Below, piece after piece: positions 57,114 to 64,000 of a DNA stretch of 64,000 nt. The stretch lies in NCBI RefSeq assembly GCF_035984545.1, contig NZ_JAXCHP010000001.1, positions 1,550,001-1,614,000 of the forward strand. The letters are read 5' to 3'. The stretch is from Cryobacterium sp. GrIS_2_6. GTDB lineage: Bacteria; Actinomycetota; Actinomycetes; Actinomycetales; Microbacteriaceae. The notes below the pieces were generated by a model. The model did not search any database and was not told where the DNA came from. It was given only the letters and a program-made list of their open reading frames with translations. Numbering within the stretch: the stretch's first letter is position 1; each line of letters begins with the position of its first letter. A program made the position numbers and the translations under genes.

Positions 57114-58142
57114 TTACGCGCGGAACCGGTCGAGGCCGCGGTTGACCTGGCGCGCCCAGAGCGGGCCACGATAGAGGAACGCCGTATAGCCCTGGACGAG
57201 GGTCGCCCCCGCGTCGAGCCGCTCGGCGACGTCGGCGGCGGTCTCGATTCCTCCGACGGAAATCACGCAGAGGTCGGCGGGAACGCTCCCGCGGATCAGG
57301 CGCAGCACCGCGAGCGAGCGGGCCCGGAGCGGGGCCCCCGACAGGCCGCCGGCTCCGATGGCCTCGATCCGTGCGGCATCCACCGTGAGACCCTCGCGTG
57401 AAATGGTCGTGTTGGTCGCGATGATGCCGTCGAGGCCGAGCCGCACGACGAGTTCGGCGATGCGGGTGACTTCCTCGTCGCGGAGGTCCGGAGCGATCTT
57501 GACGAGCAGGGGGGTGCTCCCGGACGCCGCACGGACGGCGGTGAGGAGCGGGGCGAGCTGGTCGAGTTCCTGCAGGCCGCGGAGGCCGGGGGTGTTCGGC
57601 GAGCTCACGTTGACGACGAGGTAGTCGGCGAGGGGCGCGAGGGCCCTGGCGCTCACGAGATAGTCGCTCGTGGCGTCGTCCACCGCGGTCGCGCGGCTCT
57701 TGCCGATGTTGATGCCGAGCACGGGCCGGCCGGCGACGCCGCGCACCCGGGCGAGGCGCACTGCTGCTGCTGCAGCGCCCTGGTTGTTGAAGCCCATCCG
57801 GTTGATCACGGCGCGGTCGGGGACCAGCCGGAACAGCCGCGGCTTCGGGTTTCCCGGCTGCGGCAGCGCCGTGATCGTGCCGACCTCGACGTGGCCGAAA
57901 CCGAGGCGACCCAGGCCGATCACGGCGAGGCCGTCCTTGTCGAAGCCTGCGGCGACGCCGAACGGGGAATCGAAGCGCAAGCCGAGGGTGTACACGGCCT
58001 GGTCGGTTCTCGGCCGGGTGAAAGCGCGGACAAGCCGCCCGATGCCCAGGCTCGGAATGAGACGGATCACCGTGAAGGCGAGGTGGTGTGCGCGCTCGGG
58101 ATCGAGCCGCGCGAGCACGTGCCGGAAGAAGAAGGGATACAC
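57114..58142 (-). CDS. pyrD: Dihydroorotate dehydrogenase (quinone), class 2
   Basis: Membrane-associated FMN enzyme of 342 residues that oxidises dihydroorotate to orotate with quinone in pyrimidine synthesis. The N-terminal helix for quinone binding (MYPFFFRHVLARLDPERAHH) marks class 2. The catalytic Ser is in NVSSPNTPGL (about residue 178), with FMN-binding GGI and TAFLY near the end. It lies three bases after nrdR. Confidence 0.95.
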   Translation of the reverse strand: MYPFFFRHVLARLDPERAHHLAFTVIRLIPSLGIGRLVRAFTRPRTDQAVYTLGLRFDSPFGVAAGFDKDGLAVIGLGRLGFGHVEVGTITALPQPGNPKPRLFRLVPDRAVINRMGFNNQGAAAAAVRLARVRGVAGRPVLGINIGKSRATAVDDATSDYLVSARALAPLADYLVVNVSSPNTPGLRGLQELDQLAPLLTAVRAASGSTPLLVKIAPDLRDEEVTRIAELVVRLGLDGIIATNTTISREGLTVDAARIEAIGAGGLSGAPLRARSLAVLRLIRGSVPADLCVISVGGIETAADVAERLDAGATLVQGYTAFLYRGPLWARQVNRGLDRFRA

Positions 58143-58145
58143 GGG

Positions 58146-58637
58146 CTACAGTTCGGGCTTGTCGTCGAGGGCACCGTTGCGGAGACTCTCCTCGTGTTCA
58201 CTGCGGAGCTGGTCGATGGCGCTCTCGAAGTCTTCGAGGGAGTCGAACGCGCGGTAGACACTCGCGAAGCGGAGGTAGGCGACCTCGTCGAGTTCGCGAA
58301 GTGGCGGCAGGATCGCGAGGCCGACGTCGTTCGCGGCGACCTGGGACGCACCCGTCTGGCGGATGGTCTCCTCGACTCGCTGGGCGAGGAGGGCGAGGTC
58401 GGAGTCCGTCACCGGCCGCCCCTGGCAGGCCTTGCGGACACCGGAGACGATCTTGTCCCTGCTGAACGGTTCGACGACGCCGCTGCGCTTGACGATGTTG
58501 AGGCTCGCGGTCTCCGTCGTGCTGAACCGGCGTCCGCATTCGGGGCACTGGCGACGGCGACGGATGGAAAGTCCGTCGTCGCTCGTGCGCGAGTCGATGA
58601 CTCGGGAGTCCGGGTAGCGGCAGAACGGGCAAAACAT
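58146..58637 (-). CDS. nrdR: Transcriptional repressor NrdR
   Basis: Nucleotide-sensing repressor of ribonucleotide reductase genes, 163 residues. The zinc ribbon has Cys3, Cys6, Cys31, Cys34; the ATP-cone domain covers about 50-140 ([23 protein letters not shown]). A -10-like TAGGCT lies nine bases before the ATG. No NrdR box or nrd gene was seen in this window. Confidence 0.96.
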   Translation of the reverse strand: MFCPFCRYPDSRVIDSRTSDDGLSIRRRRQCPECGRRFSTTETASLNIVKRSGVVEPFSRDKIVSGVRKACQGRPVTDSDLALLAQRVEETIRQTGASQVAANDVGLAILPPLRELDEVAYLRFASVYRAFDSLEDFESAIDQLRSEHEESLRNGALDDKPEL

Positions 58638-58720
58638 TGTGCTGCCAGCCTAGCGCCCCTTTCCGGGGGATTCGCCGACGCCCGGGCGCGTCGATCCACG
58701 CACTCGTCCCGAGGTCCTAG

Positions 58721-58801
58721 CCAATTCGACGGAGATTCTGTCTGACACACCCCGAAAGAGCACTCCCAGGTGCTTTTCGGGCAGAATCTCCGTCGAATTG
58801 G
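58721..58801. repeat. 81-base hairpin element with perfect 20-bp arms
   Basis: Outer arms CCAATTCGACGGAGATTCTG (58721-58740) and its exact complement (58782-58801). Inside are a 10-base unpaired stretch (58741-58750) and an inner stem of 12 bp with one bulged G (58751-58763 with 58770-58781), closed by a six-base loop. It fills most of the gap between hisD and nrdR. No T-run, transposase or target duplication was found. It looks like a REP/MITE-like dispersed element or an elaborate terminator of hisD. Confidence 0.8.
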
Positions 58802-58836
58802 TTCGGGTCTGGTCGGCTCGGGTCAGTTCAGGCGGG

Positions 58837-60141
58837 TCAGGCGAAGCGGGCGGTGACGGCTGCCCCGTGCGCGGGGAGGTCCTCGGCGTCCGACAGCGCC
58901 GCGATGTTTGCGGCGACACCGCGGAGGGCGTCCCTGCTGTACTCGACGACCTGCTGCGGGCGGAGGAACGTGTACGCCCCGAGGCCGGACGAGAACCGGG
59001 CCTGGCCGCCGGTCGGCAGCACGTGGTTGGAGCCCGCTGAGTAGTCGCCGAGGCTCACGGGTGAGTTCGGGCCGAGGAAGATGGCGCCCGCGTTCTCGAT
59101 GAGGGCGAGTTCGACGTGCGGGTCCCTGGTCTGGATCTCGAGGTGCTCCGGCCCGAAGGCGTTGCTGAACGCGGCGGCGGCGGCGAGGTCGTCGACGAGG
59201 ACGATCGCGGATTGGGTGCCCGAGAGTGCAGCGGTCACCCGCTCGCTGTGCGGAGTCGAGAGCGCGAGCTGCCCGAGGCTCACGGTGACGGCATCCGCGA
59301 GCTCTGCTGAATCGGTGACGAGCACGGCGGCGGCGAGTTCGTCGTGCTCGGCCTGACTGACCAGGTCGGCCGCGACGAGGAGCGGGTCGGCGCCGGAGTC
59401 TGCGATCACGAGGATGTCGGTGGGGCCCGCCTCCGAGTCGATCCCGGTGACGCCGCGGACGAGCCGCTTGGCGGCGGCGACGTAGACGTTGCCGGGGCCG
59501 GTGACGAGCTGGACGGGGTCGAGGCCGAGGCTCTGCACCCCGTATGCGAAGGCGCCGACGGCGCCGGCGCCGCCCATCGCGTAGATCTCGGTGACGCCGA
59601 GGAGCCCGGCGACGGCGAGGATGGTCGGGTGCACGCGTCCGCCGAAGGCCTGCTGCGGCGGTGAGGCGAGCGCTATCGAGCTGACCCCGGCGACCTGCGC
59701 GGGCACGACGTTCATCACGACGCTCGAGGGGTAGACGGCCTTGCCGCCCGGCACGTAGAGGCCCACGCGACGGATCGGCTGCCACCGCTGGGTGATGACG
59801 GCTCCCTCGGCGATTGTCGTGCTCACATGCGGCGGCACCTGGGCCTCGCTCGCGAGCCTGACCCGCCGAATGGTCTCCTCGATGGCGATGCGCACCTCGG
59901 GCGAGAGCCCGGCGAGGGCGTCTGCGATGTCGCTGGCCGGGACCCGGAGCGCGTCCGGGCGCACCCGGTCGAGCCGTTCGGCCTGGTCGTAGAGCGCCGC
60001 CTCGCCGCGCGCGCGGACGTCAGAGATGAGCTCGGCGGCCACGGCGCTCGCGGCGGTCACGTCGGTGACAGCGCGCGGTATGGTGGCGAGCAGTTCGGCC
60101 GGCGTCGGCCGGGTGCCTCGTAGGTCAAGTCTCTGGATCAT
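58837..60141 (-). CDS. hisD: Histidinol dehydrogenase
   Basis: Last enzyme of histidine synthesis: oxidises L-histidinol to histidine with NAD+. At 434 residues it has GPGNVYVAAAKR (about 225), SEAGPTDILVIAD, the zinc-site segment SQAEHDE (Gln/His ligands, about 258-264) and the catalytic GPEHLEI. ATG 60141 starts MIQRLDLRG; a -10-like TAGGCT lies eight bases upstream. An open frame further upstream overlaps the divergent flavin reductase gene and is rejected. Confidence 0.95.
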   Translation of the reverse strand: MIQRLDLRGTRPTPAELLATIPRAVTDVTAASAVAAELISDVRARGEAALYDQAERLDRVRPDALRVPASDIADALAGLSPEVRIAIEETIRRVRLASEAQVPPHVSTTIAEGAVITQRWQPIRRVGLYVPGGKAVYPSSVVMNVVPAQVAGVSSIALASPPQQAFGGRVHPTILAVAGLLGVTEIYAMGGAGAVGAFAYGVQSLGLDPVQLVTGPGNVYVAAAKRLVRGVTGIDSEAGPTDILVIADSGADPLLVAADLVSQAEHDELAAAVLVTDSAELADAVTVSLGQLALSTPHSERVTAALSGTQSAIVLVDDLAAAAAFSNAFGPEHLEIQTRDPHVELALIENAGAIFLGPNSPVSLGDYSAGSNHVLPTGGQARFSSGLGAYTFLRPQQVVEYSRDALRGVAANIAALSDAEDLPAHGAAVTARFA

Positions 60142-60180
60142 GTCTGACCAGCCTAGCCACCAACATCCACAACACGGGAA

Positions 60181-60186
60181 TAGGGT
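60181..60186 (+). promoter_or_regulatory. Putative -10 of the flavin reductase gene
   Basis: TAGGGT, preceded by GGGAA; start of transcription near 60193 would leave about 22 bases of leader. No clear -35. It lies in the 73-base region shared with divergent hisD. Confidence 0.4.
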
Positions 60187-60214
60187 GGCCTTCACAGACC
60201 TTGGGGCAAGTGAC

Positions 60215-60769
60215 ATGAACGAACTGAACGACATCCGCGAAACACCGACTGTTCCCCGGCTCGAGGGAGATCCGAACGCCCCTCTCGATCTCGCGGCGTT
60301 CAAGCAGGCGTTCCGGCGCCATGCCGCCGGTGTTGCGTGCGTGACGGCGCGCCAGGCCGACGGAACACCCGTCGGCTTCACGGCGACCTCGCTTGCCTCG
60401 CTGTCGTCCGTGCCGCCACTCGCGACCTTCAACATGGCGAGGACGGCAAGCTCCTGGCCGGCGATCGCCGAAACGGAGCGCGTCGTCATCCACACCCTCG
60501 GCGCACGCAATCGCGCCCTCGCCGAGCGGATGAGCGGGCCGAACGCCCTGCGCTTCGCCGGTGACCACTGGCATGAGGGTCCGCGCGGCCTGCCGGTGCT
60601 GAACGACGTGACGAGCTGGATGGTCGGCCACATCATCGAGCGGGTCACTGTGCACAACGGCGCCGTGATCGTCGTCCAGATCGAGGAGGGCGGCCTCGGC
60701 GACGAAGACGAGGCGTTGCTCTACCACGAGCGGATGTACCGGGTGCCCGGGCCGGAAGCGGCGCTCTGA
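60215..60769 (+). CDS. Flavin reductase family protein (FMN-binding)
   Basis: Product of 184 residues of the flavin-reductase/FMN-binding split-barrel family (AFKQAFRRHAAGVACVTAR, GFTATSLASLSSVPPLATFNMARTASSW, GDHWHEGP). It reduces FMN/FAD with NAD(P)H or binds flavin for a partner monooxygenase; no monooxygenase gene is adjacent. ATG 60215 (MNELNDIRE) is chosen; an upstream in-frame ATG at 60140 overlaps the hisD start. Divergent from hisD. Confidence 0.88.
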   Translation: MNELNDIRETPTVPRLEGDPNAPLDLAAFKQAFRRHAAGVACVTARQADGTPVGFTATSLASLSSVPPLATFNMARTASSWPAIAETERVVIHTLGARNRALAERMSGPNALRFAGDHWHEGPRGLPVLNDVTSWMVGHIIERVTVHNGAVIVVQIEEGGLGDEDEALLYHERMYRVPGPEAAL

Positions 60770-60796
60770 GTCGAGGCGAACGACCCGTTGGCTGGG

Positions 60797-61585
60797 TCAG
60801 GTGTCGTCGCGTGTCGCGGCAGTGCGCTTGAGCGCGCGGAGTCGCTGGCGTTCTGCCTCGACGACCGCAGCCTCCTCCGGGGTCGGAGCCGCACCGCCGA
60901 GATGGCGCGGCTGCCACCACTGGCCGGAACCGTCGACGGGATACCCGGCCTGGAGTTCGTCGACCATGGTCTGGAGGGTGTCGTGGAGCTGCGCGGTGAG
61001 CTCCTGGGCGGCGACGGCGGGGTCGAGCTCGAACGGCGCTCCCACGGCGAAGCGGAGCGGCACCCGGTACGCCTCCCGCAGGGTGGGCTTGTGGTTCTTC
61101 GTCAGCAGCCGGTGGCCGCCCCAGACCGCGACAGGGATCACCGGGACGCTGGCCTCCCTCGCCATCCGGACCGCGCCCGATTTGAGTTCGCGCACGGTGA
61201 AGGAGGCGTTGACCCCGCCCTCCGGGAACACCCCGAGGAGTTCACCCGCGCGCAGGGCGGCGACGGCCTCGCCGTATGCTGCGGCCCCCGCTTGCATGTC
61301 GACGCTGATGTGGTGCATACCGCGCAGCAGCCAGCCGACGACGGGCTTGTCGAAGGCGCCCTTCTTGGCCATGAAGCGGATGTGCCGGCGGTTGTGCAGC
61401 CAGGCCTGCCATTCGACGAGGGCGAAGTCGGCATAGCCGAAGTGCGTGATCGCCAGGACGGCTCCCTCGGTATCGGGGAGGTTCTCGAAGCCGGTCGCCG
61501 CAGCCTTGAGCCGGAAAACCCCGAAGATGGCCCGGCCGGCCACGATGGCCGGGGTGTAGAACGGTTCGCTCGTGCGACGTGTCAT
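60797..61585 (-). CDS. 1-acyl-glycerol-3-phosphate acyltransferase-like (PlsC family)
   Basis: Acyltransferase of 262 residues with motif I HFGYAD (HX4D, about residue 48), motif II region RFMAKKGAF and motif III FPEGG (about 118). It probably acylates lysophosphatidate or another lyso-lipid at the inner membrane. The C-terminal 40 residues are charged. ATG 61585 has a -10-like TAGCCT six bases upstream and no ribosome site, so it may be leaderless. Confidence 0.88.
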   Translation of the reverse strand: MTRRTSEPFYTPAIVAGRAIFGVFRLKAAATGFENLPDTEGAVLAITHFGYADFALVEWQAWLHNRRHIRFMAKKGAFDKPVVGWLLRGMHHISVDMQAGAAAYGEAVAALRAGELLGVFPEGGVNASFTVRELKSGAVRMAREASVPVIPVAVWGGHRLLTKNHKPTLREAYRVPLRFAVGAPFELDPAVAAQELTAQLHDTLQTMVDELQAGYPVDGSGQWWQPRHLGGAAPTPEEAAVVEAERQRLRALKRTAATRDDT

Positions 61586-61600
61586 GGTCCAAGGCTATTC

Positions 61601-61632
61601 CCGGGCCCATAGCCGACGGGCTATGCGCCCGG
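61601..61632 (-). terminator. Hairpin after dnaE
   Basis: Stem of 13 bp with one C/C mismatch (61601-61614 with 61619-61632, inner arms CATAGCC/GGCTATG) and loop GACG, between dnaE and the acyltransferase gene. No T-run. Confidence 0.6.
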
Positions 61633-61670
61633 CGCGGCGGGCGTGGCCGGCTCGGCTGGGGCCGTGACCT

Positions 61671-64000
61671 CTAGCTGAGGCAGAACGGTCCGAGCAGGCT
61701 CTTGAGCTCGCCGAACAGGTCTGCGCTGATCGTGACCTGGTACGGCAGTTCGAACACGCGGGCCGAATCGTTCTTGATCAGCTTGAGCCGCACCTCGGAG
61801 GAGCCACGGTGCCGGATCAGCACGTCACCGAGCGCGGTGACGGTGTCCGTCGTCGCGCGTGCCTCTGTGAGGGTGATCGCGAGGGTGCCAGAGTCGCCGG
61901 TCTGTCCGAGGTCCGGGGCGAAGAGACTGTATGCGTGGATGTTCATGCCGTCGTCCCGCAGGCTCACCCGGCCGCGCACCACGACGATCGAGTCGCTGAT
62001 CAGCGCGGGCGCGAACTCCTGGTACGCCTTGCCCATGAACATCACGTCGATGTCGCCGCCGAAGTCCTCGACCTGGATGATGCCGTACTGGTTGCCGCTC
62101 TTCTTGGCGATCCGGTGCTGGACGCTCGTGATGAGGCCGGCGATCGTGACGGTGTCAGCGTCCTGGGTCTGCTCGGAGGCGAGCAGGTCGGCGATGGAGG
62201 TCGAGGCGTGTTTCGCAAGCGGGATCTCGAGACCGGCGAGCGGATGGTCGGAGACGTAGAGGCCGAGCATGTCGCGTTCGAAGGCGAGTTTCTCCTTCTT
62301 GCTCCATTCCGGACGGTCCGGGACCTGCTCGGTCTCCTGCGGGTCGTCGAAGAGGCTGTCGAAGTCGAAGCCGACCATGCCGTGTTCCTCGTCGCGCTTG
62401 ATCTTCACGGCGGACTCCACGGCGCCCTCGTGGATCTCGACCATGGCCCGGCGGGTCGCTCCGAGGGAGTCGAAGGCGCCGGCCTTGACGAGGGATTCGA
62501 CCGTGCGCTTGTTCGCGACCTGGATCGGCACCTTGCGGAGGAAATCGTGGAAGGACTCGAAGCGGCCCTTCTCGTCACGCGAGGCGCGGATCGCGTCGAC
62601 GACGTTGAAGCCGACGTTGCGCACGGCGCCGAGCCCGAAGCGGATGTCCGGACCGACGGCCGCGAAGTAGCCGATGGACTCGTTGACGTCCGGCGGGAGC
62701 ACCTGGATGCCCATCCGGCGGCACTCGTTGAGATAGAGCGCGAGCTTGTCGCGGGAGTCGCCGACGCTCGTCAGCAGGGCCGCCATGTACTCGGCCGGGT
62801 AGTGCGCCTTGAGGTAGGCAGTCCAGTAGCTGACCACGCCGTACGCCGCGGAGTGCGCTTTGTTGAAGGCGTAGTCCGAGAACGGCAACAGGATGTCCCA
62901 GACGGTCTTCACGGCCTCCATGGAGTACCCGTTGGCCTTCATCCCGGCGGAGAACCCGGCGAACTGCTTGTCGAGCTCCGATTTCTTCTTCTTGCCCATG
63001 GCCCGGCGCAGCAGGTCGGCCTGGCCGAGCGAGAAGCCGGCGAGCTTCTGCGCGATCGACATGACCTGTTCCTGGTAGACGATCAGGCCGTAGGTGGTGC
63101 CGATGACGTCCTTGAGGGCTTCCTCGAGTTCGGGGTGGATCGGCACGATCTCCTGCTGCCCGGTCTTCCGCAGCGCGTAGTTGGTGTGCGAGTTCGCGCC
63201 CATGGGCCCCGGCCGGTAGAGCGCGATGACGGCGGAGATGTCCTCGAAGTTGTCGGGTTTCATCAGGCGGAGCAGTGCGCGCATCGGTCCACCGTCGAGC
63301 TGGAAGACGCCGAGGGTGTCACCGCGGGCGAGCAGTTCGTATGCAATGGGGTCGTCGAGGCCGAGGTCCTCGAGCACGGGCCGGTGGCCGCGGTTGACGG
63401 CGATGTTGTCGAGGGCGTCGTCGATGATCGTGAGGTTGCGGAGCCCGAGGAAGTCCATCTTGATCAGTCCGAGGGACTCGCACGCCGGGTAGTCGAACTG
63501 GGTGACGATCTGGCCGTCGGCCTCGCGCTTCATCACGGGCACGATGTCGATCAGCGGGTCTGACGACATGATCACGCCGGCCGCGTGCACGCCCCACTGG
63601 CGTTTCAGGTTCTCGAGGCCGAGCGCGGTGTCGAAGACTGTGCGGGCCTCGGCATCCGTCTCGATGATCGCGCGGAAGTCGACGGCCTCGCGGTAACGCG
63701 GGTGGTCCTTGTCGAACATGCCGGTGAGCGGCATGTCCTTGCCCATGATCGGCTGCGGCATGGCCTTGGTGAGCTTGTCGCCCATCCCGAACGGGAAGCC
63801 GAGCACCCGGCTGGAGTCCTTCAGGGCCTGCTTGGCCTTGATGGTGCCGTAGGTGACGATCTGGGCGACGCGCTCGGAGCCGTACTTCTCGGTGACGTAG
63901 TGGATGACCTCGCCGCGGCGACGATCGTCGAAGTCGACGTCGAAGTCAGGCATGGAGACGCGGTCCGGGTTGAGGAACCGCTCGAAGATCAGGCCGTGCA
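61671..64000 (-). CDS. dnaE: DNA polymerase III subunit alpha, C-terminal part (gene continues beyond the right edge)
   Basis: The C-terminal 775 residues of the replicative polymerase DnaE. The first residues present (HGLIFERFLNPDRVS) lead into the catalytic MPDFDVDFDDRRR, then the finger domain, the helix-hairpin-helix region (about residue 500 of the fragment) and the OB fold near the end (TVTIAGLITSVQHRIAKKSG). The PHP and N-terminal palm parts are outside. It ends LLGPFCLS. Whether this is DnaE1 or the error-prone ImuC/DnaE2 cannot be fully settled without the N-terminus, but length and motifs fit DnaE1. Confidence 0.95.
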   Translation of the reverse strand, partial: HGLIFERFLNPDRVSMPDFDVDFDDRRRGEVIHYVTEKYGSERVAQIVTYGTIKAKQALKDSSRVLGFPFGMGDKLTKAMPQPIMGKDMPLTGMFDKDHPRYREAVDFRAIIETDAEARTVFDTALGLENLKRQWGVHAAGVIMSSDPLIDIVPVMKREADGQIVTQFDYPACESLGLIKMDFLGLRNLTIIDDALDNIAVNRGHRPVLEDLGLDDPIAYELLARGDTLGVFQLDGGPMRALLRLMKPDNFEDISAVIALYRPGPMGANSHTNYALRKTGQQEIVPIHPELEEALKDVIGTTYGLIVYQEQVMSIAQKLAGFSLGQADLLRRAMGKKKKSELDKQFAGFSAGMKANGYSMEAVKTVWDILLPFSDYAFNKAHSAAYGVVSYWTAYLKAHYPAEYMAALLTSVGDSRDKLALYLNECRRMGIQVLPPDVNESIGYFAAVGPDIRFGLGAVRNVGFNVVDAIRASRDEKGRFESFHDFLRKVPIQVANKRTVESLVKAGAFDSLGATRRAMVEIHEGAVESAVKIKRDEEHGMVGFDFDSLFDDPQETEQVPDRPEWSKKEKLAFERDMLGLYVSDHPLAGLEIPLAKHASTSIADLLASEQTQDADTVTIAGLITSVQHRIAKKSGNQYGIIQVEDFGGDIDVMFMGKAYQEFAPALISDSIVVVRGRVSLRDDGMNIHAYSLFAPDLGQTGDSGTLAITLTEARATTDTVTALGDVLIRHRGSSEVRLKLIKNDSARVFELPYQVTISADLFGELKSLLGPFCLS

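Overview
The window is high-GC DNA from an actinomycete, most likely a member of the Microbacteriaceae (Cryobacterium/Leifsonia-like; the genus cannot be fixed from this window). The reasons are the gene order dnaG-dgt-dusB-(DsbA-like)-uppS-recO next to leuA, the heat-shock/ribosome block hrcA-dnaJ-rsmE-HIT-phoH-ybeY-CNNM-era, a DUF222/HNH gene, a short-form CydA with cydB-cydD-cydC, and leaderless-type promoters. It is chromosomal: mostly housekeeping genes, mostly on the minus strand, tightly packed with many 4-base ATGA/GTGA overlaps. No rRNA, tRNA, CRISPR array, insertion sequence, prophage or integrase was seen. No gene-free stretch exceeds 300 bases.

Layout. 1-5621: dnaG (runs off the left edge), dgt, dusB, a 42-residue cysteine-ended ORF coupled to a DsbA-family gene, uppS, recO. 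5749-7412: a TRIC/UPF0126 membrane protein and an unrecognised conserved-looking protein. 7561-9460: leuA with an attenuator-like leader. 9558-11935: a decayed ABC exporter/response-regulator locus (frameshifted ATPase, truncated regulator). 11927-15768: an MprF-like aminoacyl-lipid synthase with a membrane esterase. 15903-23147: the era-to-hrcA block with a CIRCE operator. 23246-27870: two DUF4870 genes, then hemW, DUF1990 and lepA. 27991-28937: a hydrolase remnant, rpsT and its terminator. 28949-32390: an ABC-2 exporter, a DUF4097 protein and a ribbon-helix-helix regulator with a palindromic operator. 32437-42611: holA, a lipase that has lost its nucleophile region, comEC, comEA, leuS, pabB-like. 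42759-44221: a frameshifted DUF222/HNH gene. 44352-51723: cydABDC, divergent from a BlaI-type repressor and M56 protease gene pair, with two matching operators between them. 51807-55880: an osmoprotectant (OpuC-type) ABC importer and a TetR regulator. 55966-64000: App1-like DUF2183 protein, pyrD, nrdR, hisD, flavin reductase, acyltransferase, dnaE (runs off the right edge).

How the genes work together. The cyd cluster makes and assembles cytochrome bd; the intergenic operator pair suggests the BlaI/M56 module controls it. hrcA-dnaJ is a classical HrcA/CIRCE heat-shock circuit. The ribbon-helix-helix/DUF4097/ABC genes look like one autoregulated export operon. The esterase and MprF-like genes look like a make-and-remove pair for aminoacylated lipids.

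At least five genes are damaged: the ABC ATPase, the response regulator, an alpha/beta hydrolase, the secretory lipase and the DUF222/HNH gene. This suggests recent small deletions, although the two single-base shifts could be assembly errors.
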